NCBI GenBank assembly: GCA_030452225.1
Contig: JAKDMP010000004.1
Span: 1-38,627, forward strand
DNA: 38,627 nucleotides
Direction: 5' to 3'
Source: Gammaproteobacteria bacterium
Lineage (GTDB): Bacteria > Pseudomonadota > Gammaproteobacteria > JAKDMP01
The notes beneath the pieces were generated by a model. The model saw only the letters and a list, made by a program, of their open reading frames with translations, did no database searches and had not been told where the DNA came from. Below are positions 8,986 to 18,599 of the stretch, piece after piece; positions within the stretch are counted from its first letter, which is position 1, and each line of letters begins with the position of its first letter. Both the position numbers and the translations under genes were made by a program.

Positions 8986-9939
8986 ATGAATCACAATTTT
9001 CTCGATTTTGAGCAACCTATCGCCGAACTGGAGGCGAAAATCGAGGAACTGCGCCATGTTGCCGACCCCAACGTGGATATCAACGAGGAAGTCGAGCGCC
9101 TGCGCAAGAAGAGCGAAAAACTGACGCGCAGTATTTTCTCTTCCCTCAACCAGTGGCAGGTCGCCCAACTGGCTCGTCATATGCAGCGGCCTTACGCCTC
9201 CGACTACATCAAGCGGATTTTCTCCGGTTTCCAGGAACTTCATGGAGATCGTCACTACGCAGACGATCCTGCGATCGTCGGCGGACTCGCAAGGCTCGAT
9301 GGCCGTTCGATAATGGTCATCGGCGAGGAGAAGGGCCGCAGCACCAAAGAGAAAATCCACCGCAATTTCGGCATGCCCCGTCCTGAAGGCTACAGAAAGG
9401 CGCTGCGCCTGATGCACATGGCCGAGCGTTTTCAGCTTCCGGTGGTCACGTTTGTGGACACCCCCGGTGCCTATCCGGGCGTCGGCGCCGAGGAACGCGG
9501 GCAGAGCGAGGCGATTGCGCGCAACCTGATCGAGATGGCGGAACTGCGCACCCCGATCGTGTGTACGGTTATCGGTGAAGGCGGCTCCGGCGGCGCACTT
9601 GCCATCGGCGTTGGAGACCGCGTGATGATGCTGGAGTACAGCATATATTCCGTCATCTCTCCGGAAGGCTGCGCTTCGATCCTGTGGAAGGACTCGGGCA
9701 AGGCCAAGGATGCGGCCGAAGCCCTGGGGGTAGGCGCCGAACGCCTGCTCAAGCTCGGCCTGGTGGACGAGGTGTTGCCGGAACCGCTGGGCGGTGCGCA
9801 CCGCAATCCCGAAGTCATGGCCGACACGGTGAGGGATGCCCTGATCCGCCAGTTCGATGCGCTGGGAAGGCTGTCGCTCGAAGAACTGCTTGCCGCCCGC
9901 GGCGAACGCCTGCGCAACTACGGCAATTACCGCGACTGA
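8986..9939 (+). CDS. accA: Acetyl-CoA carboxylase carboxyltransferase subunit alpha
   Basis: This 317-residue protein (E. coli 319) is the alpha half of the carboxyltransferase that moves CO2 from carboxybiotin to acetyl-CoA, giving malonyl-CoA for fatty-acid synthesis. Residues [20 protein letters not shown] form the family's helical N-terminus. The crotonase-like core has [17 protein letters not shown] (~residues 131-147), [20 protein letters not shown] (~158-177) and [14 protein letters not shown] (~199-212), which shape the oxyanion holes. The beta subunit is not in this window. It lies 78 nt after dnaE. That gap holds an ACGGC/GCCGT inverted repeat just after dnaE, without a T-run, and no convincing promoter. 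The dnaE-accA order is typical of gammaproteobacteria. Confidence 0.97.
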   Translation: MNHNFLDFEQPIAELEAKIEELRHVADPNVDINEEVERLRKKSEKLTRSIFSSLNQWQVAQLARHMQRPYASDYIKRIFSGFQELHGDRHYADDPAIVGGLARLDGRSIMVIGEEKGRSTKEKIHRNFGMPRPEGYRKALRLMHMAERFQLPVVTFVDTPGAYPGVGAEERGQSEAIARNLIEMAELRTPIVCTVIGEGGSGGALAIGVGDRVMMLEYSIYSVISPEGCASILWKDSGKAKDAAEALGVGAERLLKLGLVDEVLPEPLGGAHRNPEVMADTVRDALIRQFDALGRLSLEELLAARGERLRNYGNYRD

Positions 9940-10045
9940 CGGGCTTTCGCCCTCCCACGGCCTGCGTACGGCCCGCGCGGCACAGGTGGAGTCGCCTGCG
10001 CGCGCAGGATTCATGCGCCCGCGGTTTGCGCCCCGGGGCGAAGTT

Positions 10046-10074
10046 TTGACTTATCCGGGCAGGGGTTGTATGGT
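10046..10074 (+). promoter_or_regulatory. Candidate sigma-70 promoter of tilS
   Basis: TTGACT at 10046-10051 and TATGGT at 10069-10074 are separated by exactly 17 nt, matching the -35/-10 layout. Transcription would begin near 10081 and leave a leader of about 97 nt before the tilS ATG. It is the best full-length promoter match I found in the window, but it was identified by eye only. Confidence 0.5.
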
Positions 10075-10100
10075 TATGGGCAGCGATTAGCGCTTATGGT

Positions 10101-10138
10101 CCAGCCTTCTCACATAAAGAGGACAAGAGTCAGGCTGG
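10101..10138 (+). repeat. Inverted repeat in the tilS 5' leader
   Basis: The arm CCAGCCT (10101-10107) is perfectly complementary to AGGCTGG (10132-10138), with a 24-nt loop that itself contains a short CTC/GAG stem. It lies between the candidate tilS promoter and the start codon, so it would be transcribed as a hairpin. There is no T-run after it, so a simple terminator is unlikely. Confidence 0.5.
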
Positions 10139-10177
10139 AAGTCGTTTGGGGTATAAGCTTCGGGGTACATTGCAGTC

Positions 10178-11494
10178 ATGGATTTTTCTCCGCAGTGGCT
10201 TGAGGGGCGCCTGAAGGCGTGGCCGGCGCCGCGGCGCTACGTGGTGCTGGCGAGCGGCGGCATGGATTCGACGGCGCTCCTGCACGCGATGGCAACCATA
10301 GCCCATCGTCTGCCCGCATCAGTGGTGGCGTTGCACTTCAATCATGGCCTGCGTTCGCAGGCCGACATCTGGCAGCGCCAGGTGGCCGATCAGGCACAGT
10401 CCCTCGGGATTCTGTTTCACAACGAGAATCTCGGCCTGGCGGCGGATCAGGGGAGCACAGAAACGCGTGCCCGGGCTGCCCGTTATGCACGCTTGCGCAC
10501 ATGGATGGCGGAAGGCGATTGCTGCCTGACGGCCCATCACGGCGACGATCAGGCCGAAACGTTTCTCCTGCAGGCGCTGCGCGGATCCGGTCCGGCGGGC
10601 CTGGCGGCCATGCCCGGATATATGCGCTTCGAGCGGGGCTGGCTGGCCCGACCGCTGCTGCCCTGGACGCGGGCGGACCTGCACAATTGGGCCTCGAAGG
10701 AGGGCCTCAACTGGTCCGAAGATCCTGGAAATTACAACTTGGACAGCCCGCGCAACCGGCTGCGGCACCGGGTTTGGCCGCAGATCGAGCAGGGATGGCC
10801 GGCTGCCGCCCGCACGCTGGGACGCAGTGCGGCACTGGCGGCCGAAGCATCGGCCCTGGCGCAAGAGGTGGCGGTCGAAACCTATAATCGCTTGCCGGAA
10901 CATCCGGCCGATCGCCTGCCGGTCGCCGCCCTGCAGGCGCTCAGTGTTCCCAAGCGCCGGGCCGTGCTGCGTTATTGGCTGGGCCGCAATGGCGTGGATC
11001 TGCCCGCGGCGGAAAAACTCCAGGAACTGGAGCATGGATTCGTGCTGCGCGATCCGGGCGCCCGTGCCCGGCTGCAGCTGGGCCTGGTGGGTATCCGGCG
11101 TTTCCGGGACTTTGTTTTCGTGGTGCGCTCTCTTCCGCGACAACCGTTCGGAAGGGCGCCGATTGACATTTGCAACCCTGTTGACATGGGCGCTCTAGGC
11201 CGTATCGGATTGGTCGCGGATCAGAATGGGCCGATGGGCCAGAACGTGGTCGACGGGGCGCTGGAATTGCGTTTTCGCCGCGGTGGGGAAACATTTCGCC
11301 CTGCGGGTTGCGCCCATCAACGTCCCCTGAAAAAAATGCTCCAGGAATGCGGCGTACTCCCGTGGATGCGGTATCGACTGCCTTTGCTGTACGTGGATGG
11401 ACAGCTTGCCGCGGTCGCCAACATGATGGTGGCGCAAGAGTATGCAGGCCAAGGATGGCGCTTGGATTGGCAGGATGCTCCTGCCCTAGAATAG
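10178..11494 (+). CDS. tilS: tRNA(Ile)-lysidine synthase TilS
   Basis: This 438-residue enzyme (E. coli 432) uses ATP to attach lysine to C34 of the tRNA-Ile with CAU anticodon, converting it to an AUA reader; it is normally essential. The N-terminal PP-loop ATPase motif is SGGMDS at residues 26-31, where the family consensus is SGGxDS. ALHFNHGLRSQADIW and LTAHHGDDQAETFLLQALRG (~residues 113-132) are the next family blocks, and GSGPAGLAAMP-like and PLLPWTR segments follow. The C-terminal domain includes RRGGETFRPAG (~residues 366-376). accA-tilS proximity is found in many gammaproteobacteria. The start ATG has no strong ribosome-binding site. Confidence 0.94.
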   Translation: MDFSPQWLEGRLKAWPAPRRYVVLASGGMDSTALLHAMATIAHRLPASVVALHFNHGLRSQADIWQRQVADQAQSLGILFHNENLGLAADQGSTETRARAARYARLRTWMAEGDCCLTAHHGDDQAETFLLQALRGSGPAGLAAMPGYMRFERGWLARPLLPWTRADLHNWASKEGLNWSEDPGNYNLDSPRNRLRHRVWPQIEQGWPAAARTLGRSAALAAEASALAQEVAVETYNRLPEHPADRLPVAALQALSVPKRRAVLRYWLGRNGVDLPAAEKLQELEHGFVLRDPGARARLQLGLVGIRRFRDFVFVVRSLPRQPFGRAPIDICNPVDMGALGRIGLVADQNGPMGQNVVDGALELRFRRGGETFRPAGCAHQRPLKKMLQECGVLPWMRYRLPLLYVDGQLAAVANMMVAQEYAGQGWRLDWQDAPALE

Positions 11495-11521
11495 TAGGGC
11501 GAGTCACAAGGAGTCAGCAAC

Positions 11522-13552
<2,031 letters not shown>

Positions 13553-13562
13553 ACGGGGGCCA

Positions 13563-13579
13563 ATGCCAGCCGGTGGCAT
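13563..13579. repeat. Short inverted repeat between convergent acs and the secreted-protein gene
   Basis: ATGCCA (13563-13568) and TGGCAT (13574-13579) form a 6-bp stem with a 5-nt loop in the 32-nt gap between two convergent genes. Neither strand shows a following T-run, so it is at most a weak terminator candidate. Confidence 0.3.
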
Positions 13580-13584
13580 GCGGG

Positions 13585-14247
13585 TCAGCGTATGCGGCGG
13601 ACGAATACTTCTCTGGCCGAGTAGTCCTGCACGAACAATACGTAGCCAATCAAGAGTTTCTTGATGGTCACCTTGGGGTTTTGCAAATCAATGCGGAAGT
13701 AGCCGGGGCCCGCCTGCTTCCACACTTGCCCATTGGCGAGTTGAAATACGGTATTGCCGGTCCAGCCGTGGAAGACGCCGACAATCCGGCTTTCGATGCG
13801 ATCCAGCCCCGCACCGTTCGAATGTTCGGGCGCCCCGAAAGCGGCGATATCGGCACTGCTTGGGGTGGGCGCGGGAGTTTTCCCGTCGGTGCTTGCACTC
13901 TGCGTGGGCACAGCCTTGCCCGGTACAGTGGCTAAAGGGGTCGCCGCGGGCTTTGGGGCGGGCTGAGTGGCCTCGGCGGCCGAGGCGCTGCAAAGGGTCT
14001 GCACATAACGGCTGAGCCAGGCGTTGAGCGCCTCGAGTTGTTTCTGGTCCAGTTTGTCGAGACCCGCCTCTTGAAATTCGCTGACCGTCATTTGGTCGCG
14101 TACGTCCACCTGCTGAGGGCATTGCGTCATCGTGGCGGCCCGAACGGGCCCCGAAACAACAAACGCCCCCACGGCCAAGAGGGCGAACAAGGCTGGCCGA
14201 AGCGCAGTCACTGGATATGGACCCCAAATTCCACCTTGTTGCTGCAT
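13585..14247 (-). CDS. Predicted secreted protein of unknown function
   Basis: I do not recognise a named family. The 220 residues begin with a hydrophobic segment (ALFALLAVGAFVVSG) ending in PVRAA, a likely signal peptide cleaved near residue 37. A short helical part follows (~42-90) with one cysteine at each end, which could form a disulfide. Residues ~90-150 are a Pro/Thr/Ala/Ser-rich linker. The C-terminal ~75 residues look like a compact beta domain (RIVGVFHGWTGNTVFQLANG to VFVRRIR) similar in style to small domains I have seen in proteobacterial secreted proteins. A GTG start at 14211 would trim the first 12 residues. It is 84 nt downstream of prc and may be co-transcribed with it. A periplasmic location is inferred. 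Confidence 0.75.
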   Translation of the reverse strand: MQQQGGIWGPYPVTALRPALFALLAVGAFVVSGPVRAATMTQCPQQVDVRDQMTVSEFQEAGLDKLDQKQLEALNAWLSRYVQTLCSASAAEATQPAPKPAATPLATVPGKAVPTQSASTDGKTPAPTPSSADIAAFGAPEHSNGAGLDRIESRIVGVFHGWTGNTVFQLANGQVWKQAGPGYFRIDLQNPKVTIKKLLIGYVLFVQDYSAREVFVRRIR

Positions 14248-14331
14248 GCAAGCATACCATCATCGTAGCCGGAAGGGTAGTGCCCCCGGGTCGAAGGCGC
14301 GCCGAGGCATTTTGCCGGCGGCGCAGCCATA

Positions 14332-16641
14332 TCAGCGGGAACTTGCTGGAGACGGCGGGCGAAGCGTTTTGCCGCGGGACTCAGCCGAGGCGGCGTTGCA
14401 TTGGTGGAGTTCGAGGGGATTCCCCATGAAGCTCAGGCACTGTTTGGCGGCGGCCAGGTCGCCGCCGGGGCGGTGATTGAGATGGAAAGTAAAGGCGGCA
14501 CCGGGCGGAGCCTTGCCCATGTACCTGGCGAGCAATTGGATGCCGGTTTTCAGCGGTACGTCCGGGCGTGTAAAGTCCGATTGGTGCGCGGCTTCCAGGT
14601 CATCGAAAGTCGGATCGCCCTCGAGACGGCGCCAGGCATTGATGAGGTCGAGTTGCCGCGCCCGCCGGGCTTCACGCAGTGCCTTGCGCGTTTCGATGTT
14701 GAGGGAAATTTCTTCGCGTTCGGATTGTTTTTGCTGCTGCTTGACGGCCTGGAGATAGATCACGAATTGCGGCTCTTTCCGAAGCGTCGAGGTGTAGTAG
14801 TCCCGAAGCGACGGCAGCAGATCGATAATGCCTTTGTTGACCGGCGTGTACTCGGCGGCTTGGATGTGCTTCCAGGGAAGGGCGTTCGGGTAGGCGGATT
14901 CGCCGAATTTTTCCTCGTTTATCGCATCGGGGATGACGATCTGCGGCTTGACGCCGCGATGCTGTGTGCTCGAACCGTTGACCCTGAAAAACTGTGCGGT
15001 GGTAAGCTTCAGTTCCCCCGCCCTGAAGCCCGGGAGATAGCGCCCGAGTTTGATCAGTTGTTGCACCGTTCCCTTGCCCCAGGTGCGGGAGCCGATGATC
15101 AGGGCCCGATGGTAGTCCTTCATGGCCCCGGCAAAAATTTCCGTGGCCGAAGCGCTGAACCGGTTGACCAAAACGGCCAGCGGGCCGGTCCAGACCGGCG
15201 TTTCGTCACGAGGAGTGGGCAATACTTCCCGGTGATCGCCGCGTTCCTTTACCTGTACGACCGGGCCATCGGCGATAAACAGCCCCGTCATGGCCAGGGC
15301 CTCGCGCAGCGAGCCACCGCCATTGTTGCGCAAGTCCAGCAAAATGCCGGAGACTTTCTTCTTTTTCAACTTTTCGATGAGGGCGCGCACGTCCTGCGAT
15401 ACGCTGGTGTATTGTTTCCGGCCGTTGCTTTCCGCCTGGAAATTGACGTAAAAGGACGGGACTGTGATGATCCCGATACGGTAGGCGACCATGCCTTGCC
15501 GGATGGTTCTGATCTCGGCGCTGGCCCGTTCCGCGTCCAGTTCGATGGTGTCCCGTACCAGTTCGAGAATTTGTTCGCCGCCGCCCGGCAAGGCGCCCGA
15601 AGGAAGGATTTTCAATCGAACCGTGCTGCCCTTGGGCCCGCGGATCAGTTTGACGACATCGTCAAGACGCCAACCGATCACATCCACCATCTCTCCGCTC
15701 TCGCCCTGTGCGACGGCAACGATGCGGTCGCCGGCGTCGAGCGCCTTGCTCTTTGCCGCCGGCCCGCCGGGCAGAATTCGCACAACGGTGACGTAGTTGC
15801 CATGCTTGGTGAGCTGTGCGCCAATGCCCTCGAGTTGCAGGCTCATGTGGATTTGGAATTGTTCGGCGTCAAACGGCGAGAAATAGGCGCTGTGCGGGTC
15901 CTGGGTCTGCGCCAGGGCATTCATCCAGGTGTCGAACACGTCGTTGGATGTGGTGCGGTTGAGATGATTGAGCGCATAGCGATAACGCTTGACGAGCGTC
16001 TCTTTTGCCTTCTCCAGGCTTTGCCCGTCCAGAACGAGGCTGAGCAGGCCATTGGTGACCCGGTGGCGCCACAGCGTATCCAATGCCTTCTGGTTGGCGG
16101 CCCAGGGGGCATGGCGGCGCGAAAAATGAAAACTTTCCCGGCCGTCGAACTCGTAATGCTTGTTCAACAGTTCGAGTGCAAAGTGAAGTTGTTCGTGCGC
16201 CTGATCGATGTAATAACTGTAGATGTCAAAAGCCGGTTCCAGGTTGCCCTGCTTGAGGTCTTCCACCAGTCCGCCGGCATACTTCTGCATGAACCGGTCT
16301 ATTGCAGGCTGCGTGAAGTAGAAATGGGCCGGATCGATGGCGTCGAAATACTCCGTCAGCACCGCCTTTGCCAGTTGGTCGTCAAGCGGCTTCGAGGGGT
16401 AGTGATTGGCCTGCATGACCTGCACCACGGTGCGGCTGATCAGCACCTGGCGGGCCTGCGGTTTCAGCGTTGTGGCGGGGGCGACGGCGATCGTCGTGGA
16501 AGCTGCCGGCGCGCCGGTCGGACTGCCCTGTGAGGTGGCGGCCGGGGCAGCCGCCATGGCCACTCCGGTTCCCGCGGCAAGCACGAGGGCAAGCAAGAGG
16601 GTTTTAGCGTACATAAACATCCCTGTCTGGACCCGAATCAT
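14332..16641 (-). CDS. prc: Tail-specific (C-terminal processing) periplasmic protease Prc
   Basis: This 769-residue S41 protease degrades or trims periplasmic and lipoprotein substrates from non-polar C-termini. A signal peptide spans residues ~10-31 (YAKTLLLALVLAAGTGVAMA). An N-terminal helical region precedes a PDZ domain (~265-350, LEGIGAQLTKHGNYVTVVRI), followed by the protease core. The Ser/Lys dyad is visible as Ser498 in NRFSASATE and Lys523 in TWGKGTVQ, with the same 25-residue spacing as E. coli Ser430/Lys455. ATG 16614 (residue 10), preceded by AGGGA at good spacing, may be the true start. It lies downstream of pckG on the same strand with an 81-nt gap. Confidence 0.93.
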   Translation of the reverse strand: MIRVQTGMFMYAKTLLLALVLAAGTGVAMAAAPAATSQGSPTGAPAASTTIAVAPATTLKPQARQVLISRTVVQVMQANHYPSKPLDDQLAKAVLTEYFDAIDPAHFYFTQPAIDRFMQKYAGGLVEDLKQGNLEPAFDIYSYYIDQAHEQLHFALELLNKHYEFDGRESFHFSRRHAPWAANQKALDTLWRHRVTNGLLSLVLDGQSLEKAKETLVKRYRYALNHLNRTTSNDVFDTWMNALAQTQDPHSAYFSPFDAEQFQIHMSLQLEGIGAQLTKHGNYVTVVRILPGGPAAKSKALDAGDRIVAVAQGESGEMVDVIGWRLDDVVKLIRGPKGSTVRLKILPSGALPGGGEQILELVRDTIELDAERASAEIRTIRQGMVAYRIGIITVPSFYVNFQAESNGRKQYTSVSQDVRALIEKLKKKKVSGILLDLRNNGGGSLREALAMTGLFIADGPVVQVKERGDHREVLPTPRDETPVWTGPLAVLVNRFSASATEIFAGAMKDYHRALIIGSRTWGKGTVQQLIKLGRYLPGFRAGELKLTTAQFFRVNGSSTQHRGVKPQIVIPDAINEEKFGESAYPNALPWKHIQAAEYTPVNKGIIDLLPSLRDYYTSTLRKEPQFVIYLQAVKQQQKQSEREEISLNIETRKALREARRARQLDLINAWRRLEGDPTFDDLEAAHQSDFTRPDVPLKTGIQLLARYMGKAPPGAAFTFHLNHRPGGDLAAAKQCLSFMGNPLELHQCNAASAESRGKTLRPPSPASSR

Positions 16642-16722
16642 CGGCTTCAGGTTCCGTTTCCGTTTGAAATAAGTACCAAGCGAGTCTTGTCTCGGGCCCG
16701 ATCGGCTTGGAAGGCCGCCGAA

Positions 16723-18495
16723 TCAGGCTTGCGAAGCCTTGTCGCCGGCGACATTCAGCGCCCCGGCGACTCGTTCCCGTTCGTGCTCGAGCTTTTCAGG
16801 CAGCCGCTCGCCATAGTCGGCAAAGTACTCGGCGATTTCCTCATACTCCGAGTACCAGGCTTCGTCGTCGACCGCCAGGAGTTTGCCCATGGTCTGGTTG
16901 TCAATGTCCAGACCCTCGAGATGGATGGCTCCGCGTGCCGGCACAAAACCGATGGGCGTTTCGTCGGCGTCGCCGTGGCCTTCGCAACGCTCCAGCGCCC
17001 ACTCGAGTACGCGGAGATTTTCACCGAACCCGGGCCACAGGAACTTGCCGTCGGCGCCCTTGCGGAACCAGTTGACGTGAAAGATATGCGGCGGATGCTC
17101 GGCGCGTCGGGCGAAACTCAGCCAATACCTCCAGTAGTCGCCGTAGTTGTAGCCGCAGAACGGCTTCATGGCCATCGGGTCGCGGCGCACTTCGCCGACC
17201 TTGCCTGCGGCGGCGGCGGTCTTCTCCGAGGCCATGCCGGCGCCGATCAATACGCCGTGTTCCCAGCTCTTCGCCTCAAAGATGAGCGGCGCGAGGCTGG
17301 CGCGGCGGCCGCCGAAGAAAATGGCGGAAATCGGCACGCCCTCCGGCGCTTCGGCTTCTTCGGAGTAACTCGGGTTCTGCTGCGCCGAGACGGTAAAGCG
17401 TGAATTCGGGTGCGCCGCCGGCTCGCTGGCCGTAGCGGGGTCGTAAGGGCGGCCCTGCCAATCGGTGACGGGTTTGCCGGTTTTTTTCCCTTCCCACCAG
17501 GGCTCCATGTCTTCGGTGACGGCAACATTGGTGAAGATGGTGTTCTTCGTGATTGTGTCGTAGGCATTCTTGTTGGTTTTTTCGTTGGTCCCGGGGACGA
17601 CCCCGAAATAGCCGGCCTCGGGATTGATCGCCCACAGGCGGCCGTCATCGCCGACATGCAGCCAGGCGATGTCGTCGCCCACGGTCCAGATTTTCCAGCC
17701 GGGGTAGGCCTTCGGCGGTATCAGCATGGCAAGATTGGTCTTGCCGCAGGCCGAAGGGAAGGCCGCGGCGATGTAGCGGGTCTTGCCCTCGGGGTTCTGG
17801 ATGCCGACGATCAGCATGTGTTCGGCCAGCCAGCCTTCATCGCGCGCCTGCCAGCTTGCGATGCGCAGCGCGTGGCACTTTTTGCCAAGGAGCGCGTTGC
17901 CGCCGTAGCCCGAGCCGACGCTTTTGATCAGGCGTTCTTCCGGGAAATGCAGGATCAGCCGGTGATCCGGGGACAGGTCGCCGGTGGAGTGCAGGCCGCG
18001 CACGAAAGGCTCGCCTGCCTCGATGCGGTCGAGCGCCTGGCGACCCATGCGCGTCATGATCTTCATGTTGGCGACCACGTAGGGGCTGTCGGTAATCTCG
18101 ACGCCGAGGCGTGCGTGGGAGGACTGGATCGGCCCCATGCAGTAGGGAATGACGTAGAGGGTCCGCCCTTTCATGGCGCCCTCGAACAGGGCGTCCACCT
18201 TTTTGTGCGCCTCGTTCGGGGTCATCCAATGGTTGTTCGGGCCGGCGTCGGCCTCGTTTTCGGAGCAGATGAAGGTAAGATGTTCGACACGCGCAACGTC
18301 GGAAGGATCCGAACGGTGAAGGTAGCAGCGGGGGTAGCTCTCCCGATTCAACTCGTACAGCGTGCCGTCCGCGAGCATGCCGTCAATAAGCCGCTGAAAC
18401 TCTTCTTCGCCACCGTCGCACCAATGAACATTTTCGGGCCGGGTCAGTCGGGCTACTTCGTCTACCCATTCGGACAGTGCGCGATTGGTCGTCAT
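16723..18495 (-). CDS. pckG: GTP-dependent phosphoenolpyruvate carboxykinase
   Basis: This 590-residue enzyme converts oxaloacetate and GTP to PEP, CO2 and GDP in gluconeogenesis. FPSACGKTN at residues 246-254 is the characteristic kinase-1a loop of the GTP family, with a cysteine before GKT. ATP-type PckA lacks this arrangement and is shorter. Further family blocks are NNHWMTPNEAHKK (~87-99), GYFGVVPGTNEKTNKNAYDT (~295) and PISAIFFGGRR. GGAG lies about 11 nt before the ATG. It is divergent from yoaA across a 104-nt region with overlapping -10-like boxes. With acs nearby, the cell appears equipped for growth on acetate through gluconeogenesis (inference). Confidence 0.96.
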   Translation of the reverse strand: MTTNRALSEWVDEVARLTRPENVHWCDGGEEEFQRLIDGMLADGTLYELNRESYPRCYLHRSDPSDVARVEHLTFICSENEADAGPNNHWMTPNEAHKKVDALFEGAMKGRTLYVIPYCMGPIQSSHARLGVEITDSPYVVANMKIMTRMGRQALDRIEAGEPFVRGLHSTGDLSPDHRLILHFPEERLIKSVGSGYGGNALLGKKCHALRIASWQARDEGWLAEHMLIVGIQNPEGKTRYIAAAFPSACGKTNLAMLIPPKAYPGWKIWTVGDDIAWLHVGDDGRLWAINPEAGYFGVVPGTNEKTNKNAYDTITKNTIFTNVAVTEDMEPWWEGKKTGKPVTDWQGRPYDPATASEPAAHPNSRFTVSAQQNPSYSEEAEAPEGVPISAIFFGGRRASLAPLIFEAKSWEHGVLIGAGMASEKTAAAAGKVGEVRRDPMAMKPFCGYNYGDYWRYWLSFARRAEHPPHIFHVNWFRKGADGKFLWPGFGENLRVLEWALERCEGHGDADETPIGFVPARGAIHLEGLDIDNQTMGKLLAVDDEAWYSEYEEIAEYFADYGERLPEKLEHERERVAGALNVAGDKASQA

Positions 18496-18568
18496 TGTGC
18501 ATGGTCTCCAAGGCGAAAATGCGGGCGATGCGGCTTTGCCGCAGGTAACGTTTGGGCTGATCCCATTA

Positions 18569-18576
18569 ATTATAAC
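18569..18576. promoter_or_regulatory. Overlapping -10-like boxes of the divergent pckG and yoaA genes
   Basis: In the 104-nt divergent gap, the minus strand reads a perfect TATAAT at 18569-18574 (towards pckG) and the plus strand reads TATAAC at 18571-18576 (towards yoaA). No good -35 is seen for either. If both are used, the two promoters would compete for the same AT-rich core. Confidence 0.35.
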
Positions 18577-18599
18577 GTCCCGACCCGTTTTGGCGCGGC

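Larger units (their letters stand above)
9940..10177 (+). other. Intergenic region between accA and tilS (238 nt): promoter and structured leader
   Basis: This is the largest intergenic gap in the window. Directly after accA there is only a small GGGC/GCCC stem with no T-run, so no clear terminator. The right half holds the candidate tilS promoter (10046-10074) and a long inverted repeat (10101-10138), both listed separately. No open reading frame with coding character was recognised. Confidence 0.5.

Noticed and set aside
14401-16533. A 710-codon open frame on the plus strand
   Set aside because: It is antisense to prc, whose protease dyad, PDZ domain and signal peptide are clear; the plus-strand product has no recognisable domain. 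High GC gives long empty antisense frames.
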